Positions 21,635 through 33,570 of a DNA stretch of 64,000 bases are shown here, piece by piece. Below the pieces are notes generated by a model. The model had not been told where the DNA came from, searched no databases, and saw only the letters and a list, made by a program, of their open reading frames with translations. The position numbers and the translations under genes are program-made. The number at the start of each line of letters is the position of its first letter. Position 1 is the stretch's first letter. Origin of the DNA: Simmondsia chinensis (lineage: Eukaryota; Streptophyta; Magnoliopsida; Caryophyllales; Simmondsiaceae). The stretch spans positions 32,728,186 through 32,792,185 of the forward strand of contig JAGTTD010000002.1 of the NCBI GenBank assembly GCA_018398585.1. The letters are read 5' to 3'.

Positions 21635-21837
21635 GTAGATTTAAGGAAATACACACACTGAACAATATGTGAATATATATATATATATTTTGACAAAACA
21701 ATATGTGAATAAAAGGTTACCTATAATGAAAATATATCCATGTATTGCAAGGGAAAAGAGTAGTTAAGGATTATGAAAAGAAAAAGAAAAGAGTAGGGAA
21801 GAGAATTTGGAAAGAGTTGAAATAGGGAGGGGGTTGT
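21635..21837. other. AT-rich spacer
   Basis: Contains a short (TA)n run near 21675 and purine-rich DNA. No gene is visible. Confidence 0.4.
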
Positions 21838-21970
21838 CTTTTTTTGTTAAATGGCCTATTTTTAAAAAAAAAAATTTAGAAATTTGACCCTATTTTAAAA
21901 ATATTTATCAAATTGGCCTATTTTACTGTAGTCAAGTGGGTGCACGACGTACGGCATGCAACAGTACCAA

Positions 21971-22001
<31 letters not shown>

Positions 22002-23160
22002 CTCTTTAAAATTAAAAAAAATTCTTTTTAATTTAAATTGTTTTAATTTTTAAAATAAAAATATCCTAGGGGGCGCACTTATCGGCTGGTTTATTTGCTT
22101 AGGTTCAATCACATACTATTAACCTTGTACTATTTGCCTATTATGTGCCTTGTACTATTTGATGTGTCCGTGCTTATGCTTTCAGGATGCTTGCTCCCAT
22201 GACAACGCGATATTCAGGTTTGGGGTCCTCGGAAATAGCCTCTCTTTCATCCGGAAGGGGGAAGGCTGCGTACATCCATCCTCCCCAGACCCCGCTTTCG
22301 CAGGAGCCTTTGGCACAGGGACTGTTGTTATTGCTGTTGTTGTTAAATTATTTTAATTCTTAATTTTATAATTTAAATCACTAAATACGTATACGTTTTA
22401 AATTAAAAGGTATATGTATATTATTATTTGAGCGATTAATAAGGAAGATATAAATGAGGGACAAATTTAAATGAGGAGATGGTGACATATATATTATTAT
22501 TTAAACTATCTCATATATAAACTATGGTATTATAATACTATCAATAAGGAGGATATAAATGAAGGACACATTTAAATGAAGAGATGATGTTTCTAACAAA
22601 AAATCACGAGTTTACGTATATGTATATTATTATTTGAACTATTTTATTAGATACATGTTTATAAAATATATTTTTAAAATTCATATACATTAACTATTGT
22701 ACGCAGCCTTCCCCCTTCCGGGTGGAAGAGAGGCTGTTTCCGAGGACTCCCAACCTGAATATCGTGTCGTCATGGGAGCAGGCATCCTGAAAGTATAAGC
22801 ACGGGCACATCAAATAATATAAGGCATATAATAGGCAAATAGTACAAGGTTAATAGTATGTGATTAAACCTAAGCAAATAAACCAGCTGATAAGTGCGCC
22901 CCCTGGGATATTTTTATTTTAAAAATTAAAACAATTTAAATTAAATTTTTTTTTATTTTAAAGAAGTAAAAGTAAAAAAAAAAAAAAAAAAATTGGTACT
23001 GCTGCACGACGTACGGAACGTCGTGCAACACTGCTGCATGACGTTTGGTACATCGTGTACCCACATGACTACAGTAAAATGAGCCAATTTGCTAAATATT
23101 TTAAAATATGGTCAAATTTCTAAAGTTTTTTTAAAAATAGATCATTTAGCAAAAAAAAAA
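21838..23160. repeat. 1.3-kb inverted repeat with SINE-containing arms
   Basis: The left arm 21838-22276 and right arm 22698-23160 are inverted copies of each other with high identity, including a poly-T/poly-A tract, GGGGGCGCACTTATC, the motif CACGACGTACGG and the first half of a SINE. The 421-bp loop (22277-22697) holds the rest of the SINE plus a direct repeat of about 100 bp (near 22400-22500 and 22535-22650). The right arm has one extra copy of a near-palindromic CGACGT segment (23000-23065). The arms could form a long hairpin in RNA or DNA. No coding sequence was found. Confidence 0.82.
22165..22352 (+). mobile_element. SINE copy straddling an inverted-repeat arm
   Basis: Body GGTTTGGGGTCCTCGG, AGCCTCTC, GGCTGCGTACATCC, CCCCAGACCCCGC and GGAGCC, with a tail of GTTGTT units, matches the family at 3702. 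Only its 5' part up to about 22276 is present in the inverted arm (22698-22790), so the duplication breakpoint lies inside the SINE. Confidence 0.75.
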
Positions 23161-23482
23161 GTCGTGTATAATTGGGGAGATTGTCTTGCTTTAAGGAAAA
23201 GAGAGGAGAGAGAGAGTGTGTAGCTCTGGCTGTGAGCTGTTTCCTCAGAATAGTGTTAATGTTTGCTTGATGGAGCATCATACTCTCCGTCTCAACGTCT
23301 CTACGTCTCTCTCTGTTGTACTGTCTCCGCAGCATGGGACGAGACCCACATCACTTGCTTTCTTTGAATTTGGCACTTTCCATCAACTTTGAAATTATTA
23401 CCCTAAATTACGGAAAGTTTTCTAGTTTTTTTTTCAAAAAATTAAAAATCTCTTTACTCTTAAAATTAAGAAAAATTATTAC
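23161..23482. other. Spacer with GAGAGA and CTCTCT tracts
   Basis: Short purine- and pyrimidine-rich tracts near 23205 and 23300. No supported gene. Confidence 0.4.
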
Positions 23483-24025
23483 TTAGTATCCTAATATTTA
23501 AATATTTATTATTTAAGTACGTGATATTTTAAACATATATAATAAGATAACCGGAGTTTGAGACATTTTATCACTTAAATATCCTGAAGTTTAAAAATTT
23601 TGATCAATCAAGTATCCTCTAGTCAAATATTTGATATATTTTCGCTAAAAATGCTAAAATTAAACATAATTTTAACAATATATAAGTATTATTATTAGAA
23701 TTTGATATTTTTTTGCCAAAAAGCAAAAATAACACAGAATTATGGTAATTTTTATTTGGTCTAGATTAACATTCGGTGAATATTTATCATAATTTGCTGA
23801 ATTTTTTTATGAAAATTGGCACTATCTTATATATATTATCGTATTAATATATTATATTAACCTTTTTTTGTATAAAACTTTTAGATTCATACAAAAATTC
23901 ATCAAACTCCATCGTAGGATACCTAAATCATAAAATATTCAAACCTCAGGTATTCCATTAGATATATTAAAATATCGGGTATCTAAATGATAAATGCTTA
24001 AACCTCATATTACCTAAGTTATATA
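23483..24025. mobile_element. Foldback MITE
   Basis: Left end CTTAGTATCCTAATATTTAA and right end read in reverse CTTAGGTAATATGAGGTTTA pair imperfectly over about 75 bp. The same family, with ends CTTAGGTATTCTAAAGTTTG, recurs at 33840-34345. No coding sequence. Confidence 0.6.
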
Positions 24026-24086
24026 TTTTTTTTAAATTAAATATTTAAGAGGAGTGCTATGGGCTACCCATAGCAACACTCGCTGG

Positions 24087-24320
24087 TAGAGGTGGTTAGT
24101 GGGTTGAGGCCTGAGCCTGGGGCCTTGATTGAGGCTTATTTTATGGCAATTTAGGGTATTATTTGAATATTTTAATTTATTTGATAATTTATTTTGTATT
24201 TATATTATTATAATTATATTTTTAATAAGTTGTAATACTTTAATTATATATATCTTTAAAAAAAGGGGGCCATCCGGGCCCGGCCCAGACCAGGCCCAAC
24301 TCGGCCTGTGGCCACCTCTA
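24087..24320. mobile_element. hAT-type MITE
   Basis: Perfect terminal TAGAGGTGG and CCACCTCTA enclose GC-rich subterminal GGCCTGAGCCTGGG and GGCCCGGCCCAG and an AT-rich middle. An 8-bp target duplication, CTCGCTGG at 24079-24086 and CTCACTGG at 24321-24328, with one mismatch, is characteristic of hAT elements. Length 234 bp. Confidence 0.82.
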
Positions 24321-24374
24321 CTCACTGGTCACTTGCGGGTGTTTTCTGCTGAAAGTAAAATTTTCTTTTTCATG

Positions 24375-24520
24375 CAACAACAACAGCAACGACAAATTCA
24401 GTGCCTGCAAAGGGCTCCCGCAAAAACAGGGTTTGGGAGGATAGATGTACGCAGCCTTTTCCCATCAGGGAGCTGTTTCCGAGGACCCCCAACCTAATAG
24501 GTTGGTCCACAGCATAGCGC
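24375..24520 (-). mobile_element. SINE, minus strand
   Basis: The minus strand reads GCGCTATGCTGTGGACC, AGGTTGGGGGTCCTCGG, AAACAGC, GGCTGCGTACATC, AACCCTG, GGGAGCCC and a tail of GTTGTT units. It starts at nearly the same head position as the copy at 3702. Confidence 0.78.
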
Positions 24521-24878
24521 ATATGACCTTATCGGCAGACATGGGAGGAGGATTAAGGTGGTGCGGTGGAGGAATGGGGGGTTGCGGCTGCGGTTGCGGC
24601 AGCGAAGATGCCATGTGCTCTGCAGCTCACCTCTCTCTCTCTCCCCCACACATTTCACACTCTGTCTCCTTTACAGTTATTTCTATTAACTAATTACAAA
24701 ATACCTTTCTCTCTTTTCATGCATGATTAAAAATTACCAACATTTCTGTTCAAAAAAAAAAAAAAATTACCAACATTTAATTTGAATAGGTAAATTGGCC
24801 CAAAATTGTGGGTAAAAATATTTTACATAAAATTTAAATATACAATTATATAAATAATATTTTAAATATATAATTAAA
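24521..24878. other. Spacer with a GGT-rich patch
   Basis: A G-rich patch of GGTGG and TGCGGC repeats (24540-24615) is followed by CT-rich and AT-rich DNA. The open frame through it is low complexity and not supported as a gene. Confidence 0.4.
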
Positions 24879-24887
24879 TAAATACTT

Positions 24888-25522
24888 GGATAAATTACAG
24901 AAAACACCTTGACTTTTACTTCAATAACAAAAAACCCCCCTTACAAATAAAATCACTCACAAATTCTCCTCATTTTAAAAAAAATTTCACTATGCCTCCA
25001 AACAATCTTTTTTGGACCATTTTATCTCTCAAAATAAAATAATTAAGTGTTTGATTTTATTTTTAGGTAGGAATTTTGTATTTTAAAGAAAATAAATATA
25101 TATTTTTAAAAAAGAGATTTTCTATATTTATAAAAATTATTATTTTAATTAATTATAATAGTGATATTATAATAACAACAATATACATATATATATATAT
25201 TATCTCACAATATTTTTATGAAAATTTTAAAAATACTTTTTATCTTCTGAACTTATAATAATATTATTATAATTAATTAAATAATTATATTTTATAAATA
25301 TAAAAAATTTCCTTAATTCTTTGTTAAAAACATAATATTTCTTAATTTTGTCTAATAATATAAAACTCTTTTCTAAACATTAGGGACAAAATGGTCAAAA
25401 ATAAGTTGCATGGGAGTTAAGTAATAAATTTTTAAAAGTGAGGAGGTTTTTTGAGTGTTTTTATTTGTGATGGAGGTTTTCTGTTTTTGAAGCAAAAAAT
25501 GAGAGTTTTCTATAATTTATCC
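24888..25522. mobile_element. Mutator-like MITE with long terminal repeats
   Basis: Ends GGATAAATTACAGAAAAC and GGATAAATTATAGAAAAC (reverse) continue pairing for about 110 bp. An exact 9-bp duplication TAAATACTT lies at 24879-24887 and 25523-25531; 9 bp is the Mutator-superfamily size. There is no transposase inside, and the interior is very AT-rich. Confidence 0.85.
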
Positions 25523-25531
25523 TAAATACTT

Positions 25532-25850
25532 CATATTATAATGGCGACTATAATATAAGTCTTTTATATTGTACATATACATAGGGCAAAGATTCGTGAA
25601 TTTGTTTTTGTATTTTGTCACATTAAATAACTTTATTCATATATAACAACTTATATATGCAAAAATGATTTAAAAAGTACTTCATATAGCAAAATAAGTA
25701 GTACATCGTTGAAAACATTTCACCTTAATTAATTTTTTTTAAGACTATTTTGTCTTTTAAAAGTGAGGAGTTAAATGTTTGATTTTATTTTTAAAAGGAG
25801 ATTTTACATTTTAGGTAAAATTTAGGAGGCTTTATGAGTGAAAGTATAAT
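25532..25850. other. AT-rich spacer with a partial MITE copy
   Basis: AAAAGTGAGGAG and TTTAGGAGGC with GAGTG near 25760-25840 repeat inner parts of the terminal sequence of the Mutator-like MITE just before it. No gene. Confidence 0.4.
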
Positions 25851-26327
25851 GAAGCAAAGAAGTGAATATGCCTTGCTTGAGAATAAGAGAGTATAAGTCT
25901 CCCTATATATAGGAGAAGGATAAAACCTTTCTACCTAGTAACCCTAAGGGTAAAGATGTAAAAACATAAAGAACCCTAGCTGACTATATGATTCATCTAA
26001 TGCGCCCCCTCAATCTGAGTGTGGTAGAGCAACGTAAAGATTGGTCTTGTGGTAGAGGAAATGATCAGAAGAAAGACCATTGATGAATATATTAGCAATT
26101 TGGTGAGTAGTGGGCATGTATCAAACCTGAAGATTGCCTTTTAATACTTATTCTCTTATATAATGGTAGTCAATGTCAACGTCTTTCCTTCGGTCAATAG
26201 AGACAGCACTTGCAGTGAGAGAGGATTGGGAACATTACACAATAAATGACAATTGGTTCTGTGTGCTTTAGTCCAAGGTCTCTCATGACGTAACGAACCC
26301 AATCACTATCGGCAACAACTTGGGCCA

Positions 26328-27550
26328 CTACTCGGATTCAGTGGCGGATTTTGAGATAGTGATTTGTTTCTTTGCCCTCCAAGATATGAGATTTGGATCA
26401 AGAAAGCGAGCATAACCTATGGCGGAGCAACGAGTGTCTGAGCAACCTCCCCAATTAGCGTCAGCATATGGCACAACCGAGGTGCAAGAGCCAAGAAGAA
26501 TCATTAGGTCGTGGTCAAGAGTGCCTTTAAGGTAAGCGAAAGATACGCTTAACAACCTGCTAGTGACTAGTTATGGGAGCATGTATAAACTGAGAGATAA
26601 GGTTAACAGCATAGCAAATAACTGGACAAGTCGTAGTTAGATATTGTAATCCACCTACAACACTTCTATACTTGATAGGATTAGGCAAAGGTCTCCTTGG
26701 GAGTTTTTATAGGTTTTGTATCATGTATGTTTAGACGTGTGAGAAAGTCTATGGTGTACTTGTGTTGGGACAAGAAGAACCCATTTGGATCTCGGTTTGC
26801 CTCTATGCCTGTAGTGGATTTGGGTAAGGGTGTCCAGAGTATGGGAATGTGTACCTGTTAGTATGACGTCATCAACATACAATAGTGAACAATTTAAATC
26901 AATGGAAGTACGATGAATAAAAAGAGATGGGTTAGCTCTACTACAAGTGAACGCAATGCTATAAAGGAATTGACTGAACCTTTGAAACCAAGCCCGAGAA
27001 GGCCATAAAGGGCCTTACGAAGTCGACACACATGATATGGAAACTTAGGTGAATGAACCCTTGAGGACCTCTTCTTGAAGATGGCTGTGAAGAAAGGCAT
27101 TCTTAACATCAAGTTGTCTGATAGCCCAGGAGTTGGTTATACCTATTGAAAGTATAAATCAGATAGTTGAGGGTTTGACTACAAGGCTGAAAGTTTCCTT
27201 GCTGTCAATGCCCTCATGTTGGTGGAAGCCTTACGCAACTAATCGAGCTTTAAAATGATCAACCTAGCCATCCCCTTTATATTTTACTTGATATTTCCAG
27301 GTGCTTCCTACAACATTTTGGTTCCGAACAAGGTCCCAAGTGTGATTTAGTATGAGTGCATTAAATTCATTAGCCATTATTTCTTGCCATTTTAGATTTT
27401 TAGCTGCCTGAGAAAAATAGGTTGGTTCATGTATAATTGTTATAGAGGAGAGGGATAGGGGATACTTGGGCTTCCGAATACCATCCTTATACCTAGTGCG
27501 CATTTGATGTGTGTTTTGGGGTGCTTGATAGGGGTGGATCCAAGCTTGAA
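26328..27550 (-). pseudogene. Copia reverse transcriptase and RNase H, broken
   Basis: The RT start shows ALILNHTWDLVRNQNVVGS, the usual 'TWxLVxxP...VVGxKW' block. VCRLRKALYGL lies near 27030, and RNase H near 26540-26330 with AYLKGTLDHDL, YADANWGGCSDTR and LISWRAKKQ. The catalytic YVDD region is damaged, and stops and shifts are many. Confidence 0.82.
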
Positions 27551-27553
27551 GCA

Positions 27554-28376
27554 CTAGGATTGTATGGTCCCGGTTGATTTACTGAGTGTTGCCATGTGCC
27601 CCATTTCAGATACCTCGACCGCCTTAGAGGTGTGGGAGAGTTCTTTTCCACCTCGGCCACGACCTCCCCGACCTTGATTCTTTCCATTTGATCTTGCATT
27701 AGTGGCAACTAAAGAATAGGATTGGTCAGTATTGATGCCATTGTTATAATGGGTGACAACAACCTTGTCATTAAGGAGGGCATTTTTCAGTTCTTCATAG
27801 GTCAAATATCTAGAAGATTGAAGCATAAAGGTGTCGAAAGCGGCATATTCTGGAAGGAGCCCATAGAGGGCATGATGAAGTAGTTCTCTATTTGATATTG
27901 GTGAATCTATGGCAGCTAACTCATCGATAATGTTTTTAAGTTTGGAGAGATATTTGTCCATGGATTTTCCATCTTTCTAATGGTTTTGAAGTTAGATGCG
28001 GAGATTGAACTCCTTAGCCAGCGTGTAATCTCTAAACCGCTTGGCAAGAGCATCCTACATGACTTTTGATGTGGGTTGTCTTATAATATAGTTAATAAGG
28101 GGTCGAGATAAGGTGGCAGCAATACAAGAGCGTAAACTTTGATCAGTTGTAACCCAGGTTATATAATCAAGATTAGGAAGGGAAGTGCAATTTAGGTTGT
28201 TTATGCAAGCAGTACAATTGAAATGGGTAGTCCGTATTGGTATCAGATCTATTCCCATGTTCCGATTTTTCCATTTTTGTTACCCATTTCTTCGGTAAAG
28301 TCCTAGAACCTCTTAACATTACACCACTGAATCCCCAATCCTTTGCTTGCTGTGCAATGACAGTACCAATGTCCAC
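27554..28376 (-). pseudogene. Copia gag (UBN2-type), broken
   Basis: The 3' part encodes YLSKLKNIIDELAAIDSPIS and YALLPEY-like LLPEYAAFDTFML, typical of copia gag, ending in a basic Gly-Arg-rich segment (GRGGRGRGGK). The N-terminal half (28376 to 28055) is in other frames. The C-terminus runs straight into RT-type sequence. Confidence 0.78.
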
Positions 28377-28760
28377 TAATCGTTGTTTCTAGATACGGTT
28401 GCCGGGCGAGGGACATAGATGTGATCCATCTATGTATCCAGTTAGTTGGTGAGTGAAGAGAATCATGTAAAATTGTTCACGACATGTTGGATAATCAGAT
28501 GTATTTTCTCATTTTATAGTTACAATACTTGTAATATTGGATAGAGGAAGAACAAAGGGAATGGGGGTAGTACGGGTGTCTGATTGGGTCTGGTACCCAC
28601 TGAAGAGGCGACCACCAATGCCCAGGTGGCACCACTAAAACCCGCGATGGCAGAGCCACCAGTAAAATTGGTGGTGCCTCCATATGGGGTGGGTTTGGAG
28701 GGGGGTGGAGGCTGGGCAAGGTGTGAACTAGTGGTTGGTTAAAAAAGATGCACAAAATCC

Positions 28761-29917
28761 GCCAAAATCAAGGAAGGTGTGAATATGAAAGGAGTGCGCA
28801 GTTGAATTAGTCACCTCATGTATCTCGAGCTCGAGCTTGCAGCCTTGAGTCAGAATTTAAAGTAAATGGCCGAGGACTAATGTCACGAGCTCGGCCAAGG
28901 ATGAATAACTGGAGCCTCGACCTCAGCTAACCTCGAGTCGACTTTGTTGCAACAACTAAAAATACAATGGCCGTAAAAAAATAGAATTTTGGCTCAAAAA
29001 GAGTCCGCGATCCACTGTGTTGGGTCGAGCGTGCACCTTTGTCGCCTACCATGCCTACTCTGGGCCCGCAAAACTTTACCAAGTCAAAGGAGAAAGGGTT
29101 ATATAAAATAGCTTTCTCACCTCTAGACTTCCTATGTTGAAAAAGGGAGTTTAAACAATATGAACAAAATTAAAGCACTCAACCCCCAAATTCTAACAAT
29201 CTCCCATATAATACAATTTTAAAAAAAAGAATGAAAGGAAAAATATTACTGATGAGACCCCACACAACTTCTCCTAAATTCTCGATTCACCCTTTTTAGA
29301 AATTTCATGAAACGAGAAAAACATCCTTTTGTGTGATGTTTTAGTGATATTCACTTGAAATACTTTGCGAAAAGTGTCATAATTTTTTAACACTTGCAAA
29401 TACATTCAAGGGAACATCTCTATCTTAAAGAGAGATTATAAATCCCTATTGAATGTTTTTTCGCTGCCACACTTTATGCTACTACCAAACGTGCACAAGA
29501 TATTGGCCACTCCCAGACCTTACTTTTAAATACATCAAAATGATAATACTAAACGTATACTATATACACAAGTCCAAGATATTCTTTGGATTTAAAGCCA
29601 TTGATTAGTAGCAAACTATGAGTTACTTACTTCTAGTAGTAGTTGAGAAATAATAAAAAAAAACAAGTGGTTTAGTTTAGTGTTCCGATTTCATTGAAAT
29701 ACACCAATATGATATTTTTGGACTTCAACCCACATGACCAAGATAAAGCATCATTAGCACCATATTATAGTTCTAATAGATAAGTAGTTCAAACTTATTA
29801 TTTACTATGAACTAATTTTCAATAATATATCACTCCTTTTGAGTTAAGTCTATCTTTGGCTTAATCACATTATCTGCTTCAATCAAATATTGATATGTCA
29901 TCAAGGACTACGCCTAT
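28761..29917. other. Spacer, nothing recognised
   Basis: Contains CTCGAG-rich DNA at 28815-28940 (CTCGAGCTCGAG and similar) and AT-rich DNA after 29150. No coding sequence or clear transposon end was found. Confidence 0.4.
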
Positions 29918-30189
29918 CTCATGACTAGAGGTGGCTAATGGGTCAGGTTGACCTACAACTGACCCAATTCGACTTGCAAAATGACTCGACTTGACCTCGA
30001 TCGACCAGGGTGGCGGGCCAACTTGGATCGACCCTTCCCTTGTAGCTGGTTGGGTTTTCTCGCCAAACCTAGAACCAATTCGATTTGTATGGATGACATT
30101 GGTCCGTTTTGACGCATGTCTAGCATGGTCCTGACCCGTGTTAGACACGGTTTTGAAATGATGAAAAGTCATCCTTTCACACTTTTTTC

Positions 30190-32140
30190 AATAATTAACA
30201 ACAAATTTGCAATATAAAATAGGTAACTCGTATAGATGATCCCTGAGTCAACCCATATAGAAATGGAGAACAAAAGGAAAAAAAAATTTCAACATCCCAA
30301 CCTCAAAAACAAGATTACAAGAGAAAAAAGGGGGAAACTAGCATAGAGTAAGTGTCTCATCCATCTTTGAGAGGGCTCGAAGTGAACCAGGAATAGGGAA
30401 GAATGAACCAAAGAGAGGAAAACAAATTGTCCAAGCCTCTATTCCATCGATGAAACCTGCTCAACCACAACCAACTCATCACCATCAAAGTTTAGCCCCA
30501 ACTTTTCCCAGGCTTCCAAAAAGAAGCTTAACAACGTATTTAGTATTATCACCTTTTTTTACCAATTTTCTCTTTGCAAATTTGCCAAAGGGCTTGACTA
30601 AATCTCTTCACTTTATTCCCGGGTGACATAGCCTTTAGGAATTACTGTAGGTCCCGCTTGCCTTGCTCTCTAATCCTGCACTTCAACGCTCTTTGGCCCT
30701 TTTTAACAAAGCATAATTTGTAACTTGGCATCTCACCACCACCTTTTTTCTTTTCTCCGCCACCTTGCTAGATTCCTCTGTATGTGGCATCGGGGTAATC
30801 TTGACAGACCTCTCATGTGTGGGGGCCTTACAAAGGAGGAAGCTCGAAACCTGTAGGTACTCAGGCCCAAAGGACCCAAAGCCATTATCACTTGCAGCGT
30901 TCCAAGCTTGGTTCTCTTGAGAAAATGTCTGATCTTGAGGCCCAGTTGATTCAACCAAATCTTTCTAGACCCATGACAGGGGAAAAGAAAGGTGTTGGTT
31001 TACTTGAGCTTCCATATTGGTGATTGAGTAATAGGTCAGGGAAGGCAAGGTAGAAGGAATGGGCGTGGGCATTGAAAGCCCCAGGGTCTTTTCACGATAA
31101 ATTGGCAGTCAATATGGAGAGCAATCTGACCCATCCATTTTCCATTAAACCTCACATCATCATTATATAACCTTGAACGAGTACTAGAGTTTCCACAAAC
31201 TACCATGACACTTGTCGTCTTCTCACGTGGGGGCAAACCTCTAAGGGAAGTGGTACCAGATTGATGCAAGCCCTACCCCTCGTGCATGCCAAGAAGATGT
31301 AGCCTGTTCCTAAGTTAATTTGTTGAAGGCCACAAGGGCGATGACTTTAGGAGAGCAATTTTGGATCAATTATGAATCCCTTTTTCCAAAATATTGTGCA
31401 AGAATTCCCATTAAATTAAAGTTGGACTATTTGCTGAATAATTGATGACAACCTAGATATATTAACACATCTTATCGCAGTAGTCTTGGCATCCACTCTA
31501 ATTAACTTGCACCATATATTAGCAAGATTGGTAAAACACTCCCTCGACTAGCACTGGAATGGTAATCCATGGATCTCAAACCACACTCTTCTAATCAGAG
31601 AGCCAAGGGTTTGACCTGGGTATCTCCACACCTTTTTTGAATCTATGGAGCAGTATCTATTTTCGAGGTTCGAGATAGGATTCCAAGGAGTCAGCATAAT
31701 CATAAGTCAGGACGAAGGATGTTAGAGCTTAATCCTTTAGGGACCAAAGTTTGAAGGTTATTCCTCATAATAAACATGAGGATATTATCTAGCATATTAT
31801 CCTAAAAAAAGTGTGCAATTATTGACCATTTATCCAAGCCTCTACATGCTTGTTGGTATTCCTCACCCCAATCTTGGGACAATTTTGAATGCTGGCATCC
31901 CTTATTCAAGACCTTGAGGATGCATCTTCTCGATCCTGACTGGTCACTTTAGCATCGAATCTTCAGTGAGCCCCTGAGTGGGAGTGGTCCCGATGAGATG
32001 TAGAAGTAAACCTTCTGCACAGTTTATCCCATTCAATTTCGATTTTGACACCTGCTATCCATCTTTAATTCATGCTCGCAATTACCCTAGCGGCTTCAAT
32101 CCTATCCCATAAACTAATAAGGCCATAAGAGAAGCTTGCC
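30190..32140 (-). pseudogene. LINE ORF1-type relic (DUF4283-like)
   Basis: On the minus strand 31610-31430 reads like WFEIHGLPFQC, then CFTNLANIWCKLIRVDAKTT, the form of the DUF4283 nucleic-acid-binding domain found in ORF1 of plant LINEs. Downstream, 30958-30683 encodes a Gln/Lys-rich C-terminal part with KVAEKRKKVVVRCQ. Many stops. A second, rearranged copy lies at 50145-52915. No endonuclease/RT (ORF2) was found next to it. Confidence 0.6.
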
Positions 32141-32196
32141 CTCACTACAAAAATCAGTACCCAAATCTTTGGGTCCTGATATTTCGTATAAGAGCT

Positions 32197-33000
32197 ATGC
32201 ACGAGCCACGAAGGCAGGGTATGGCACCACGGACGGCTCTAACGCATGTTGCTACTGAAGCTTCTTCGAATCCTCCCTTTCTTGACAAGATGGATGATCA
32301 AATTGAAGTCCTTTACCAAAAAGTGATTTCTGTGGGAAAACATCTTCAAGATGTTGACCCCAAGCATGAACAAACCCTTAAAATGGTTCAAGAGCTGAGC
32401 CTCAATCAAGAAAAGAGGTTTAAAGACTTCCAAGATTTGCACCAAAGGCAAGATTAGAGATTGAAATTGGTGGAGGAATGCATGTTCAAGTTTGATCAAA
32501 GAATGAAACAAAACGATAAGCGTATATATGGAACAAGAAGATCAACGAATGGCTTACTTGATGAAGCAAATCCTAGCCACGAATCAAAAAAATGAGGTAT
32601 TGCATTTGAAATTGCCAAATAAACCCCTTCCAATCCTTTCCCCTCCCAATGGCAATGGAGCCTCTTTTAATAACTTTTTTATTAGAAAATGTGAGAGATT
32701 TTATAAATCATGCTTCTCCTAGGAAAAATGAGGAGGAAAGTGATCAAGATTTACCCATATTTGGAAGAAACCAATACCATAGTCCAACAAATTTCCACCA
32801 AGATTATGGTAAAGAGGTTTGTATGCCACCATTTTATCGTTCTCCTTTGGTTTCATGGAAATCGATCACTATTGGATTGGCCAAAATGGGTGATCAAAAT
32901 ATTGAGCACAAAGTGTTCGAAGCAATGCCTGATAGAATTTTGAAGTCTTGGGATGTTGAGAAAAGTACGCAGAAATCAGGAATAAGTTTGGCTTAAAAGA
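32197..33000 (+). pseudogene. Gag-like protein, broken
   Basis: From MHEPRRQGMAPRT the frame encodes a charged, coiled-coil-prone N-terminus (KMVQELSLNQEKRFKDFQ) and, after a stop at 32456 and a shift, RKNEEESDQDLP and [10 protein letters not shown]. No capsid zinc knuckle is visible. It is the first coding block after a primer-site remnant, so gag is the likely identity. Function is inferred from position only. Confidence 0.5.
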
Positions 33001-33570
33001 TGAATCACTAGTTGAAGCTGAGGAAGACAAGTCTATACCCAATCGAGATCAAGATTTGAAGCCACACTTTCACTCATCACGGTTTCATGGATTTAATAAT
33101 ATGGAAGATGATGATGATGCGGTTAATGCTAAATCGTCACCTAGTGTCTAGTATGACAGAGAGTTCATTGTTGTGTTAAATCAATTTCAAGCCAAGATTA
33201 TGTGCTCCAAGAATCCTGACATTACCTTTGCCTGCATTGGCAACATGCGCAAAAGCAAAAAGGAAAAAAGGGAAAAACCAACGAGGGTTGTAGTACACCG
33301 CAACGAGATGTCCATGATCGTGATGATGGCACTGTAATGATCAGTACTTTCTGAGAGTTCAGATCCTTGAGGGGGGGAATACTGTCACGACCCACATAGC
33401 ATTAATACAATTGTAATTTTAGCAAACTATAGGGTCATAATTGTAATTTTGTCTCGTTGAAGTTCTTTTTGTAATTTTGGCGCCAATATTCAATAAAAAG
33501 GGGATAGCAATAGTTAGCTATGTAGTTTCAACTACTTTTTAGTTGTTTTTTACTTTTTCTCAGTCTCTAA

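Larger units (their letters stand above)
25851..28760 (-). mobile_element. Copia relic, internally deleted, minus strand
   Basis: Minus-strand order: gag (28376 to 27554), then the start of reverse transcriptase (27554 to 27264), further RT (27112 to 26700) and RNase H (26555 to 26328). Protease and integrase are missing, so the region between gag and RT is deleted. A GAGGGGGCGCA polypurine tract at about 26000-26010 and an LTR-like end with TATATATAGG near 25905 mark the 3' side. The 5' LTR was not found. All frames are broken. Confidence 0.8.
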
